Assembly: GCF_031845375.1 (NCBI RefSeq)
Contig: NZ_JAVREK010000003.1
Coordinates: 124,001 to 188,000, forward strand
Direction of reading: 5' to 3'
Origin: Streptomonospora wellingtoniae
GTDB lineage: Bacteria > Actinomycetota > Actinomycetes > Streptosporangiales > Streptosporangiaceae
DNA length: 64,000 bases
Shown here: one piece after another, positions 47,676 to 56,289 of the stretch
How positions within the stretch are numbered: position 1 is the stretch's first letter
How the letters are laid out: every line of letters starts with the position of its first letter
Position numbers and translations under genes: made by a program
The notes under the pieces: model-generated
What the model was told of the DNA's origin: nothing
Database searches by the model: none
What the model saw: the letters and a program-made list of their open reading frames with translations, nothing else

Positions 47676-47836
47676 GCGACGATAAGAGGCGGTTCACGCC
47701 TCGATGCCTTGCTTGTGCCGATCGTCGAGGATGCACTCCTGTTGTCCGCCTCCGGCGGAGTGCTCCGGCGCCGGGCCCCGCTGCGCGGGCGGCGGCTGAG
47801 AGGCCCCAAGCCGCCCGCAGGCTCCCGGTTCAATGA

Positions 47837-48730
47837 TCAGCCGGCGAACTCCAGGGGCGGCGTGCCCACCGGACCCGGCACGACCCGGAACAGGGCGCCC
47901 GCCTGCGGCCACCGCTCGGTGTCGATGCCCTCCGCCGACGTGGTGATGTACAGCTCGGACAGGTCCGGGCCCGCGAAGGTGCAGGCGGTCGGGCGCGGAA
48001 CGGGCAGTTCCACCACGGTGTCGAGCCGCCCGCCGGGGGTGTAGCGGTGGACGGCGGAGCCGTCCCACAGCGCCACCCAGACCCCGCCCTCGGTGTCCAG
48101 GCAGATGCCGTCGGGGTTGCCCTGCTCGGGTGGGATCTCCACGAACGCGCGCCGTTCGCCCAGTTCCCCGTCGGGGGCTACGTCGAAGGCGTCGATGCGG
48201 TGCGTGGGCGTGTCGACGTAGTAGGCGCGGTCGCCGGGGGGTGCCCACGCCAGCCCGTTGGAGATCGTGACGCCGTCGAGGACCCGGGCCACGCTGCGGT
48301 CGGGGTCGAGCCGGTAGAGGGCTCCGCGCCCCGGCGCGGCGTCGTAGGCCATGGATCCGCAGTAGAAGCGGCCCCGCGGGTCGCACCCGCCCTCGTTCAT
48401 CCGCACACCGGGGTCGTTCCACACCTCCGGCAGCCGGTGGAGCTCGGTGGAACCGGGTTCGATGAGCGCGAAGCCGCGCTCCACCGCCACGACGAAACCG
48501 CCGTTCCGGCGGGGGCGCACGGCAGCGGCGATGCGGCCGACCCCGGTGCGCTCGATGGCACCGTCGGTGTGGCGGCGGGCCAGGATGTCACCGGCCAGCA
48601 TGTCCATCCACCGCAGTGAGCCGTCGGCGGGACACCACACGGGGCCTTCCCCGTGGTGGGCGAGGGGCGGTCCCGCCTGTTCGGCGCTCAGGCGGCGGGG
48701 GCGGTCGTTGTCGGGCGTTGTCTGCGGCAC
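47837..48730 (-). CDS. SMP-30/gluconolactonase/LRE-family protein
   Basis: The 297-aa product has the six-bladed propeller landmarks: HHGEGPVWCPADGSLRWMDM with the metal Glu, VWNDPGVRMNEGGCDPRGRF YCGSM with the metal Asn, GVTISNGLAWAPPGDRAYYV DTPTHRI, and GNPDGICLDTEGGVWVALW with the metal Asp. It hydrolyses sugar lactones in the cytoplasm. No clear operon partner exists. Confidence 0.92.
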   Translation of the reverse strand: MPQTTPDNDRPRRLSAEQAGPPLAHHGEGPVWCPADGSLRWMDMLAGDILARRHTDGAIERTGVGRIAAAVRPRRNGGFVVAVERGFALIEPGSTELHRLPEVWNDPGVRMNEGGCDPRGRFYCGSMAYDAAPGRGALYRLDPDRSVARVLDGVTISNGLAWAPPGDRAYYVDTPTHRIDAFDVAPDGELGERRAFVEIPPEQGNPDGICLDTEGGVWVALWDGSAVHRYTPGGRLDTVVELPVPRPTACTFAGPDLSELYITTSAEGIDTERWPQAGALFRVVPGPVGTPPLEFAG

Positions 48731-48931
48731 AGGGCAAACCTAAGGGACGTCCGGGCGCGGCCGTCGAGTGGATCCGCGGCGGGCGGCCCGGTCCCTCCAG
48801 GGCGTGCTCCGTTCTGCCCCGTGCACCGGGGCAGACACGGGCGCGACCTGTGCCGGGACCGGGCGCCGCGAACCGGCTCCTTGAGCACGGCCCTGTTGTG
48901 TCCGCAGCCGACCGGCGCTCCGCTCGGGCCG

Positions 48932-50512
48932 TCAGCTCCCCGACGCGGCATGTGCGTCCGTCCGCCGGGCACTGTCCCCCGCCGACGGTGCTTGGGCCGC
49001 GGGAGCGTCGTCTGGCGAGGCGTCCGGCGCGATGCGCTCTGCGGCGTTCAGCTCGGCCGCGGCCTGGCGGCTGAGCCCGAAGAAGTAGGTCAGCACGAAC
49101 CCGGCGATATAGCCCACCACCAGGCCCAGGCCGTAGACCAGGACCGCTGCCCCGATGCCCCGGCTGCCCTGCAGCAGGGGGAACAGTGCCAGCCCTGAGG
49201 GGCCGATCGCGGTCGAGCCCGCGCTCACCCCCAGCTGGTTGGCCAGGCCCAGGAAGCTGCCGCCGGCCGCCCCGCCGGCGCAGGCGGTCAAGAACGGGCG
49301 TCCCAGAGGCAGAGTCACGCCGTAGATCAGCGGCTCGCCCACCCCGAGCAGGCCGGCGGGCAGCGCCGAGCGGATGGTGCTGCGGATCCCCTCGTTGTGC
49401 TTAAGGCGCACGTACAGCGCGGCGGCCGCGCCGACCTGCCCTGCGCCGGCCATCGCCAGGACCGGAAGCAGGACGGTGTAGCCGTCCCCGCCGATCAGGG
49501 TGGTGTGGATCGGGATGAGCGCCTGGTGCAGGCCCAGCATGACCAGCGGCAGGAACAACCCGCCCAGGATCAGTCCGGCCAGCGCTCCGGCCTGGCCCAG
49601 CAGCCAGTCGGCCGCCACTCCGATGGCCGCCGACACCTCTCCGGCCGCGAACATCAGCCCGTACACCGTGACCAGCCCCGAGACCAGGACCGCGACGGTG
49701 GGGGTGATGAGGATGTCCAGCGTGTCGGGCACCCACCGACGGCTCCAGCGCTCGACGTAGGCGCAGAGCGCCGCAGCGCCCAGGGCTCCCAGCACACCGC
49801 CCTGGCCCGGGGCCAGTTCGGCGCCGAACACCTGGATGTCGGCCACCCCGGCGAAGGGGATGATGGCGGCGACCGCGCCGCCCAGGACCGGGGTGCCGCC
49901 GAACTCCTTGGCGGTGTTCATCCCGACGAAGACCACGATCAGGGACATGAACCCCTTGGCGATCGCGTCCAGCGCGGGCAGGACGGGGGTCAGCCAGCCC
50001 AGGTTGGTGAACACGCCGGTGACCCCGGCCAGGATGCCGCAGGCGATCAGAGCGGGGATCAGCGGCACGAAGATGTTGGCGATGCGCCGCAGGAACAGCT
50101 TGAAGGGGGTGGCGTTGCGCCGCTTGTTCTCCGCCCGGATCGCCTGGCCCTTGGCGGCCAGCGCTTCTGCGTCCGAACCTGCGCCGGACGCCGCCTGCTC
50201 CGCCGTCGCAGAGGCCGCGCCGCCTCCGGCGCCCGCAGCTCCGCGTTCGGCGTCGACCAGCCGGGTGAACTCCTCGGCGACCTTCGACACCGCTGCCGGG
50301 CCCAGCACGATCTGGAAGGTCTCGTCGTCGACCACGCCGAGGACTTTGGGGTGGTCGCGGATGTCCTGTTCACGGACGCGGGCGCGGTCGGCGAGGCCGA
50401 TTCGCAGCCGGCTGATGCAGTTGGTGACGGAGGTGACATTGTGCTCGCCGCCGACCAGGGCGAGCAGCTCCCGTGCTGTCGCCGCGTGTCCGGTGGCACC
50501 CGAGTCGCTCAT
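48932..50512 (-). CDS. murP: PTS EIIBC component, MurNAc/GlcNAc type
   Basis: The 526-aa protein has an N-terminal EIIB domain with phospho-Cys32 in SVTNCISRLRIGL. A linker leads to an EIIC domain of about ten helices with FVPLIPALIACGILAGV, GGTPVLGGAVAAIIPFAG and LGVGEPLIYGVTLPL. It imports and phosphorylates an amino sugar using HPr and an EIIA encoded elsewhere. The preceding gene encodes the MurNAc-6-phosphate etherase, so MurNAc is the likely substrate (MurP). The C-terminal Ala/Pro-rich tail is unusual in length. Confidence 0.88.
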   Translation of the reverse strand: MSDSGATGHAATARELLALVGGEHNVTSVTNCISRLRIGLADRARVREQDIRDHPKVLGVVDDETFQIVLGPAAVSKVAEEFTRLVDAERGAAGAGGGAASATAEQAASGAGSDAEALAAKGQAIRAENKRRNATPFKLFLRRIANIFVPLIPALIACGILAGVTGVFTNLGWLTPVLPALDAIAKGFMSLIVVFVGMNTAKEFGGTPVLGGAVAAIIPFAGVADIQVFGAELAPGQGGVLGALGAAALCAYVERWSRRWVPDTLDILITPTVAVLVSGLVTVYGLMFAAGEVSAAIGVAADWLLGQAGALAGLILGGLFLPLVMLGLHQALIPIHTTLIGGDGYTVLLPVLAMAGAGQVGAAAALYVRLKHNEGIRSTIRSALPAGLLGVGEPLIYGVTLPLGRPFLTACAGGAAGGSFLGLANQLGVSAGSTAIGPSGLALFPLLQGSRGIGAAVLVYGLGLVVGYIAGFVLTYFFGLSRQAAAELNAAERIAPDASPDDAPAAQAPSAGDSARRTDAHAASGS

Positions 50513-50557
50513 CGCCTGCTTCCTTCCGGGCTCGGGGTTGGGGGGAGTGCAGGGGCG

Positions 50558-51517
50558 TCAGCCCCCGGGGGCGGCCGCCTCGACCGCCTCGCGGAGCCGA
50601 CCGCCGCAGGCGCCGAGGAGGCGGGCGGCCTCCGCGGCGTCGACGCGGCCGAGGATGGTGAGGATCGCGGTCTTGACGTCGCCGCCGCTCGCGGAGAGGG
50701 CCTGGCGCACCTCGTCGTCGCCGGCACCGGTGGCCATCTCCACGATCCGGTGCGCACGTGCGCGCAGCTTCTCGTTGGAGCTGCGGACGTCGACCATGAG
50801 GTTGCCGTAGGTCTTGCCCAGGCGGATCATCGCGACGGTGGAGAGCGTGTTCAGCACGAGCTTCTGCGCGGTGCCGGCCTTCAGCCGGGTCGAGCCGGCG
50901 AGCAGTTCGGGACCGGTGTCGACCTCGATCGCGTGGGCGGCGGCCGCGCCCAGGGGCGAGCCCGGGTTGGAGGAGACGCCGACGGTGAGGGCGCCGCGCC
51001 GGGCGGCGTGGGCGACCGCCGCGACGGTGTAGGGCGTCCGCCCGGAGGCGGAGACGCCCACCACGGTGTCCTCGGGCGTCAGGTCCAGTGCGTCCAGGTC
51101 GGCGGCGGCGGCCCGCTCGTCGTCCTCGGCTCCCTCGACCGCGCTGTCGATCGCCGCCGGTCCGCCGGCGATCAGCCCGATGACCTGCTCCGGGTCGGAG
51201 TTGAAGGTGGGCGGGCACTCCGAGGCGTCCAGCACGCCCAGTCGGCCCGCGGTTCCCGCGCCGACGTAGACGAGCCGGCCGCCGCTGGCCATCCGGGCTG
51301 CGACGGCGTCGACAGCGGCGGCGACGGCCCCGGACACGGCTCGCACCGCGGGGGCCACTGTCGCGTCCTCGGCGTTCATGGTGCGCACGATGTCCTCGGT
51401 GGCCATCCGGTCGATACCGCTCAGATCGCTCCGGCGGGCCTCGGTCGCCAACGAGGTGAGGTCGGCCCGCAGGTCGCGTACCGGATTTCCGGCCCCGCTG
51501 GTGTCAGTAGTGGCCAT
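50558..51517 (-). CDS. murQ: N-acetylmuramic acid 6-phosphate etherase MurQ
   Basis: The 319-aa product shows the SIS fold and MurQ motifs: RRSDLSGIDRMATEDIVRTM NAED, GGRLVYVGAGTAGRLGVLDA SECPPTF, VGVSASGRTPYTVAAV and GSTRLKAGTAQKLVLNTLST, with a UBA-like C-terminus. It cleaves the D-lactyl ether of MurNAc-6-phosphate to GlcNAc-6-phosphate in peptidoglycan recycling. It is the first gene of an operon with murP (45-base gap). Confidence 0.95.
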   Translation of the reverse strand: MATTDTSGAGNPVRDLRADLTSLATEARRSDLSGIDRMATEDIVRTMNAEDATVAPAVRAVSGAVAAAVDAVAARMASGGRLVYVGAGTAGRLGVLDASECPPTFNSDPEQVIGLIAGGPAAIDSAVEGAEDDERAAAADLDALDLTPEDTVVGVSASGRTPYTVAAVAHAARRGALTVGVSSNPGSPLGAAAAHAIEVDTGPELLAGSTRLKAGTAQKLVLNTLSTVAMIRLGKTYGNLMVDVRSSNEKLRARAHRIVEMATGAGDDEVRQALSASGGDVKTAILTILGRVDAAEAARLLGACGGRLREAVEAAAPGG

Positions 51518-52784
51518 GAGCTGGAGCAGTCCCTTCCGACGCGTGCGCCCGGCCGCAGGAGTTCCTCGCCGCGTAAAATTTCCACCAGCAGTGTCACATA
51601 CCTAGTAGGAAAGTTACATCCCTCCTTCGGATCCGGCGAAGCGCCGCCGCCACCCTGCCGCCGGGATTCATGCGCGGCGCGGAAGAAAGCCCGCCACTTC
51701 GCAGCGACGGTCCGTCTCCGCTGTTCGGCGTTGCAGATCGCAGTTGCGAGCAGCGCGGTTGCGAACACCGGCAGCCGGTGCGCCCCGCGGGGCTAGTGCG
51801 GCCGGCGCACGAACACGGACCGGCGCGTTCCCCTGCGCAGGGGCGCCGGGACCGCGGAACGGCGGCGCGGAAGGTCGTCGGCGGGGTGGTCGCGGGCGCC
51901 CGCCGCGGTACCGAGCCCGGCTCGCGGCCGCGCAGGCTCGGTAGGGGTGTGCGCGCCGGAGCACGACAGATCGGCAAGGAGGCGGGCGGCGTGATGTACC
52001 GGGCGGTCAAGGCGGCGCGCGACGCCGAGTGACGCGCGGACGCGCGGGGACCGGGGGTCCGACCCGTGCTCCCCCGGTTCCACTGGGCCGCCACCTCGGA
52101 GCGGGAGTGCGTCGCCGGGCGACCGCTTCCGCCCCGGCTTCATGCTGCGGGATCCACACGCCCGAGACGGCGGACACCTCACCGATCGGCTCGACTCGGA
52201 GGCCGGCCGCGGCTGCGCGGATGACGGCGGCATCTCCACGCCGTCGGTTTCGCTCCGATCGCCGGGCAGGTACCGGGGTGACCATGGCCACCGGCTCTCT
52301 CGAGCGACTCGACCGCGACGGTCCGCCTGACCGACGCCGGGCTCGCGGGCGAGTCGCGGCCGGGAGCGTCCCGGAGAGGCCGCACCCGCCGAATGCACTC
52401 CGCTCGTCGCCGGAGCCCGCGGTTGCCGCAAACGCTGGAATCCCCCCGAGACGCACGCCGGGCCCGCCAATTCCCAACACCCGGGGCGACTTTCCAGACG
52501 GCATTCCCGCCTTCCCGGATTCGAATGCGCCATAGCCCCGGCGCCCGGCTTGACGTGAAACGCGTTCCTGCCGTAAGAATAGGAAATAGGAACCGTGAAA
52601 GACCGCGACGGACAGCATTTGCAGAGGCGCCGACGAGGGCGGTTGCGGCCGTCGGCACTCGGGGCCGGAACCACCGGTCGGCCAGTGCATCCGGGCTGTC
52701 GTCCCGCAGCGGTGAGCGGCCCGGCCCCTCGGGGCGCCGGACGCCGTTCCGCGGCCGTTAATGCCGGGCATTCGAGGAGGCGCA
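51518..52784. other. Long region upstream of murQ and lsr2 without a secure gene
   Basis: About 1270 bases. It holds the murQ operator-like repeats (51573-51617) and the lsr2 promoter region. A forward ORF 51670-52032 ends with a basic, protein-like tail (GKEAGGVMYRAVKAARDAE) but has no family signature or good start. ORFs at 52029-52535 on both strands look like shadows. No RpiR/MurR gene is present. Confidence 0.35.
51573..51617. promoter_or_regulatory. Candidate operator/promoter of murQ-murP
   Basis: GTAAAATTTCC (51573-51583) faces GGAAAGTTAC (51608-51617) in an unusually AT-rich island upstream of the leftward murQ start. RpiR/MurR-type regulators bind GAAA/TTTC inverted repeats of this kind. 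Confidence 0.5.
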
Positions 52785-53114
52785 GTGGCGCAGAAGGTAC
52801 AGGTACTTCTCTACGACGACGTCGAGGGAGGCGAGGCCGAGGAAACCGTGTCCTTCGGACTCGACGGCACCTCCTATGAGATCGATCTCAATTCGGAGAA
52901 CGCCGACAAGCTGAGAACAGCGATCGCGCCGTTCGTCGAGTCCGCCCGTAAGATCCGCGTGCCCAAGCAAGGCGGGTCCAAGCGCAAGAACCAGCCGGCC
53001 AACCGGGAGCGCACAGCCGCGATCCGGGAGTGGGCCAAGCGGCAGGGAAAGCAGGTCAACGACCGCGGGCGCATCCCGGCCTCGATCGTCGCCGAATACG
53101 ACGCAGCACACTAG
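52785..53114 (+). CDS. lsr2: Lsr2 nucleoid-associated protein
   Basis: GTG 52785 follows GAGGAGG. The 109-aa protein has the N-terminal dimerisation domain (AQKVQVLLYDDVEGGEAEET VSFGLDGTSYEIDL) and the C-terminal AT-hook-like DNA-binding domain (REWAKRQGKQVNDRGRIPAS IVAEYDAA) with the RGR minor-groove motif. It silences AT-rich, often horizontally acquired DNA in actinobacteria. It is monocistronic, with a strong inverted repeat after the stop. Confidence 0.95.
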   Translation: MAQKVQVLLYDDVEGGEAEETVSFGLDGTSYEIDLNSENADKLRTAIAPFVESARKIRVPKQGGSKRKNQPANRERTAAIREWAKRQGKQVNDRGRIPASIVAEYDAAH

Positions 53115-53117
53115 TGC

Positions 53118-53170
53118 CCGGCCATGAACGCCGGCCGCCGGAGGACGACTCGGGCAGCGTTCATGGCCGG
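53118..53170 (+). terminator. Terminator after lsr2
   Basis: CCGGCCATGAACGC (53118-53131) is exactly complementary to 53157-53170, a 14-bp stem with a 25-nt loop, starting 4 bases after the lsr2 stop. Confidence 0.7.
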
Positions 53171-53795
53171 TGACGGCCCTGCCGCCGGGAACCCGGTGGG
53201 GCGGGGATCCGCGCCGCCGGAGCAATCGGGGAGGCGGGCCGGACCGAGGCGCCGGCGCCGCTCGCGCAGGCCCGCCCGGGTGGTGCCCCTCTCATCGGGT
53301 CGCCTTCTCCGCGTTCCCGGGTGGACGCGTTCATCAGCGATGACGGTACCGCCGATCGCATGGGCACGCTCGCCCGACTGGTGGGCCTCGTGCTGGTCGG
53401 GTGCGTCATCGGCCGGCGGTCAACGTCCTCGTGCCGGCTCCGCTGCGCTACCGCCGCGCCGAAGGAGAGTTCCCGCGCGCGGAAGGAGAAACTGCTGGAG
53501 TCGGGCGCGGCCGGAGGCATCGACGTGCTCGACGGCCGCAACCGCGGCGGCCTGCTGCTGGAGGCGCATCGGCCGATGGCCGAGATCCCGGGCGCGGACG
53601 AGGCGCTGGTTCCCGACGAGCCCCCCGTGCGAGCTGGGCAGCGCTGAGCATCGGCATGGATCGCTCCGGCGCCCTCGGGCGCCTCCACCGGCCGGCAAGG
53701 GCAGCGTCCGGAGGCGATCCGGGAGCGGGGAGACACCGGGGGGGCAGCCGCGGGGAGGCCCCGGCCGCCCCGGCCCATGGCTGCGCCGCCTCCTG
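53171..53795. other. Region without a secure gene
   Basis: About 625 bases. A forward ORF around 53321-53647 has a short hydrophobic segment (GTLARLVGLVLVGCVIGRR) and a tail EKLLESGAAGGIDVLDGRNR that looks partly protein-like but lacks a recognisable family; it may be a decayed gene. Confidence 0.3.
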
Positions 53796-54248
53796 CTACG
53801 AGGGGTCGACGCCGAACATGTGCCGGTAGGACAGCTCGCCGCCCAGCCATCCCGAATAGCCGACGATCGCCGCGCTGAGCGCCGAAAGTATCAGCCCCGA
53901 CGGCAGAACCGCCCCTTCCGGGTCGGGAACCCTCAGCAGGAAGGAGACGAGCAGCAGAACCACCACGACGCCGTTGACGGCTCCGTGCCGCAACGCCGTC
54001 ACGTTCCTGCGGATCCTCCGGTTGCCGACGAAGTCCACGAAGCCGGGCACGGCGGCGATCAGGCCGCTGAAAAAGGCGCCGCCGACCAGCCACACACCGG
54101 CCAGGGCCCAGGCCCGCGACCCTTCGGCCAGGTAGCCGATGTCCGCCGCCAGCGCGGCGACGACCAGGCCGATCGGCAGCGCGACCAGCATCGGATGGAT
54201 GGGGTGCCCCTTGATCGCCGCACGGCTGGGCGTCGGCTCGTGACTCAT
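53796..54248 (-). CDS. DUF2231 membrane protein
   Basis: From ATG 54248 the 150-aa product begins MSHEPTPSRAAIKGHPIHPM LVALPIGLVVAALAADI, the GHPxHPxLVxLPIG signature of DUF2231. Three further helices follow and the end reads YSGWLGGELSYRHMFGVDP, also typical. Such proteins are predicted haem or redox-linked membrane proteins; the function is not established. Confidence 0.9.
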   Translation of the reverse strand: MSHEPTPSRAAIKGHPIHPMLVALPIGLVVAALAADIGYLAEGSRAWALAGVWLVGGAFFSGLIAAVPGFVDFVGNRRIRRNVTALRHGAVNGVVVVLLLVSFLLRVPDPEGAVLPSGLILSALSAAIVGYSGWLGGELSYRHMFGVDPS

Positions 54249-54469
54249 CGACCACCACTCCTTCCACGCAGGGCTGCCACTACCCGCGAAGTCGAGGACA
54301 CTAACGGTCACGAGCAGTCCGCGGGCCGGGCGGGGAGCAGCGCTCCCGCGCCGTCTGCACCCGGCACAGCACCGTCGATCTTGTAGCCATCGCTCATGGA
54401 AATCGCTTCCCTTCACGACGGCTACAAGATCGCCGGGGTTCGGAACCCGGCCGCCGAGCCGGACCGGCG

Positions 54470-54586
54470 GCGACCATTCTGTTCACTCTGGCCGCCCACG
54501 CCGACAATCTCGACCGCGGCGACCAGGTTCTGCTGATGGGTGCGGGTTCCGGCCTCAACGCCTGCTCCATCGAGCTGGCCTGGTAA
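54470..54586 (+). pseudogene. 3-oxoacyl-ACP synthase III (FabH-like) C-terminal fragment
   Basis: The frame reads ATILFTLAAHADNLDRGDQV LLMGAGSGLNACSIELAW and a stop. This is the very end of KAS III-type thiolases (LLMGFGAGLSW-like Gly-rich loop). The remaining 300 residues with the catalytic Cys, His and Asn are gone. A strong terminator directly follows, so the fragment kept its original 3' end. Confidence 0.7.
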
Positions 54587-54587
54587 G

Positions 54588-54626
54588 CCGCCCGCCCCGA
54601 CGCGCTCGGCGCGTCGGGGCGGGCGG
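54588..54626. terminator. Perfect 17-bp stem terminator
   Basis: CCGCCCGCCCCGACGCG (54588-54604) is exactly complementary to 54610-54626 with loop CTCGG. It lies between the FabH fragment and the leftward gene ending at 54654 and could serve both strands. Confidence 0.7.
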
Positions 54627-54653
54627 CGGTGCCGTCTCCGGCCGTGCGGCCGG

Positions 54654-54896
54654 TCACGGCACCGGTCCGGGCGGCGAACCGCGCTCCGGACCGGGCCCCT
54701 GCGCGGCAGGCGGAGGCAGCCGCCGGACCTGCTCGTCGTAGTCGTCGAGCACCTTCGTGAGCTGCAGGCGCGCCTCTTCAGGCACGCCGGCCGGTGCATT
54801 GTGCACCACGTACCGCGCCGCGGCCATCAGGCTCGCGAGCTCGTGGGCGTGCATGGTCGCCCGGAGCACGGCCAGGCGCTCTCGCTCCAGTCGCAC
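54654..54896 (-). CDS. Small hypothetical protein coupled to the AhpD-like gene
   Basis: GTG 54896 lies two bases after the AhpD-like stop. The 80-aa product (RLERERLAVLRATMHAHELA SLMAAARYVVHNAPAGVPEE ARLQL) is helical, and the end is Pro/Gly-rich. The family is unknown to me. Tight spacing suggests joint function with the upstream gene. Confidence 0.6.
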   Translation of the reverse strand: MRLERERLAVLRATMHAHELASLMAAARYVVHNAPAGVPEEARLQLTKVLDDYDEQVRRLPPPAAQGPGPERGSPPGPVP

Positions 54897-54898
54897 GG

Positions 54899-55291
54899 TC
54901 AGCCCGTAGAGCCGACGTACTCGCCGATCTGGGCAAGCTCGTCCCTGAAGACCTCCTGGTCCTCCTGCATGCCGTTGAGGTAGGCACTCCAGCCCAGGCT
55001 GTTCTTGGCGTAGTGGACGGCCTCCTGGATCTCCTCGTCCGTCGCGCCGAACAGCTTCGCGGCCTCGGTGTGGAACAAAGTGCAGTACTGGCACTTCGTC
55101 TCGGAGTGCAGTGCGACGCCCATGAGTTCCTTGTACTTGTTCGGGATAAGCGTCTCGCCCAGTTCGAGTCGCTTGAAGATCTCCCATTCCGGCGCCATCA
55201 GTTCGTCGGGAATACGGGAAAAGAAGTGAGGTACGATGCCGAGCGTGTTCTTGATGTCGGCCTCGACCTCTCCACGGTTCGCGGTGGTCAT
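54899..55291 (-). CDS. Carboxymuconolactone decarboxylase/AhpD-like protein
   Basis: The 130-aa product has NTLGIVPHFFSRIPDELMAP EWEIFK and KYKELMGVALHSETKCQYCT LFHTEAAKLFGATDEEIQEA VHYA. The Cys67-x2-Cys70-x3-His74 motif is that of AhpD-like peroxidase reductants. It probably acts as a cytoplasmic thiol hydroperoxidase. ATG 55291 is preceded by a purine-rich site. Confidence 0.92.
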   Translation of the reverse strand: MTTANRGEVEADIKNTLGIVPHFFSRIPDELMAPEWEIFKRLELGETLIPNKYKELMGVALHSETKCQYCTLFHTEAAKLFGATDEEIQEAVHYAKNSLGWSAYLNGMQEDQEVFRDELAQIGEYVGSTG

Positions 55292-56289
55292 TTTGCACTC
55301 CCTTCCAGGAAATCGCCCGCGCTATACGAGCGCATCACCATCCGGGACCCGAGCATCCGACCGCCAACCGTAACCGGCTCCGACCGATCATCTCACTCGC
55401 AGCCCTGTATCCTCAGTCTGCGCGCCTCCAGAGGGCGAACCAACCCCCTTTCCCAAACATTCGAGGTTTTTACCCCCGCGTGGCGCCGCCTCCCGATATT
55501 CCGGGAACCGGGCAGCATCCGGACGCCGCGGCCGAACCCGATTCCGCACACTGTTCCACCGGACTCACCTGTAATACCGGGCGCTTTCTTGTGCGGCTAG
55601 GCCGACCGCCGACGCACGCGGCGATCGCGGCGCCGAACGACCCGGCTGCGATCGCATCCGGCCGGTTTCCGGCGCGGCAGAGGACACCGCGGGAATCCTC
55701 CGGCTTCCGCGGCCGTTCGCTTTGCCGCGGCATTGCCGACCGGCTCCGCCGGCCGCACAGTCCGCCGCCCGCCACTGGACGGCCGGCTCCGCTCCTGGAT
55801 CACGAAGCCTTGCAGGCAGCTGTCGAGCAGCGGGAAGGCGTGCGCGGCCATCCGGACGGAGCGAGGGCGCCTACCGCGACGAGGCCCAGTAGGCGCGCCC
55901 GGCGTCCGCTGCGGTCGCCGGGCCACGGCGGCGGCGCAGCAGGCGAGCCTCGGCGCGGGAATCCGCTCCGAGACTCTCCCGCATCTCCCCAGGCGGCGCG
56001 CCTCCGTCGGCTCCGGCGCCCTCAGCGCGCAAAAGATCATGGAACGCACCGTTGACGCACCGCGAGCGAACGCCTACGTTCTTGGGAAAGCGCTTTCAGT
56101 CCCTTGTAGGCGAATCATCCTCATCGATGATTCTCTCGCGGCACCCACACGGGAGCCGCCACCCCCGCGACACTGAGGCCGATACCCGAAGTCGGATTGA
56201 TCTGCCTGCATCAACTCCGAAGAGTCTCTGACAATGCACCCTCGGTGCCGCCCTCCGGCCTATCCACAGCAACCAGGAGGCATCCCCCA
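55292..56289. other. One-kilobase region upstream of the pectate lyases
   Basis: No gene is supportable; ORFs on both strands lack motifs. It includes the LacI-type palindrome at 56083-56098 about 190 bases before the first lyase. The large non-coding leader suggests regulated expression. Confidence 0.4.
56083..56098. promoter_or_regulatory. LacI-family operator
   Basis: TGGGAAAGCGCTTTCA contains the perfect palindrome GAAAGCGCTTTC (56086-56097) with the central CG typical of LacI/CcpA-family sites, upstream of the pectate lyase genes. No LacI gene lies in the window. Confidence 0.7.

Noticed and set aside
49397..51796. Forward ORF of 799 codons opposite murP and murQ
   Set aside because: Gly/Asp/Gln-rich nonsense frame antisense to two clearly recognisable genes.
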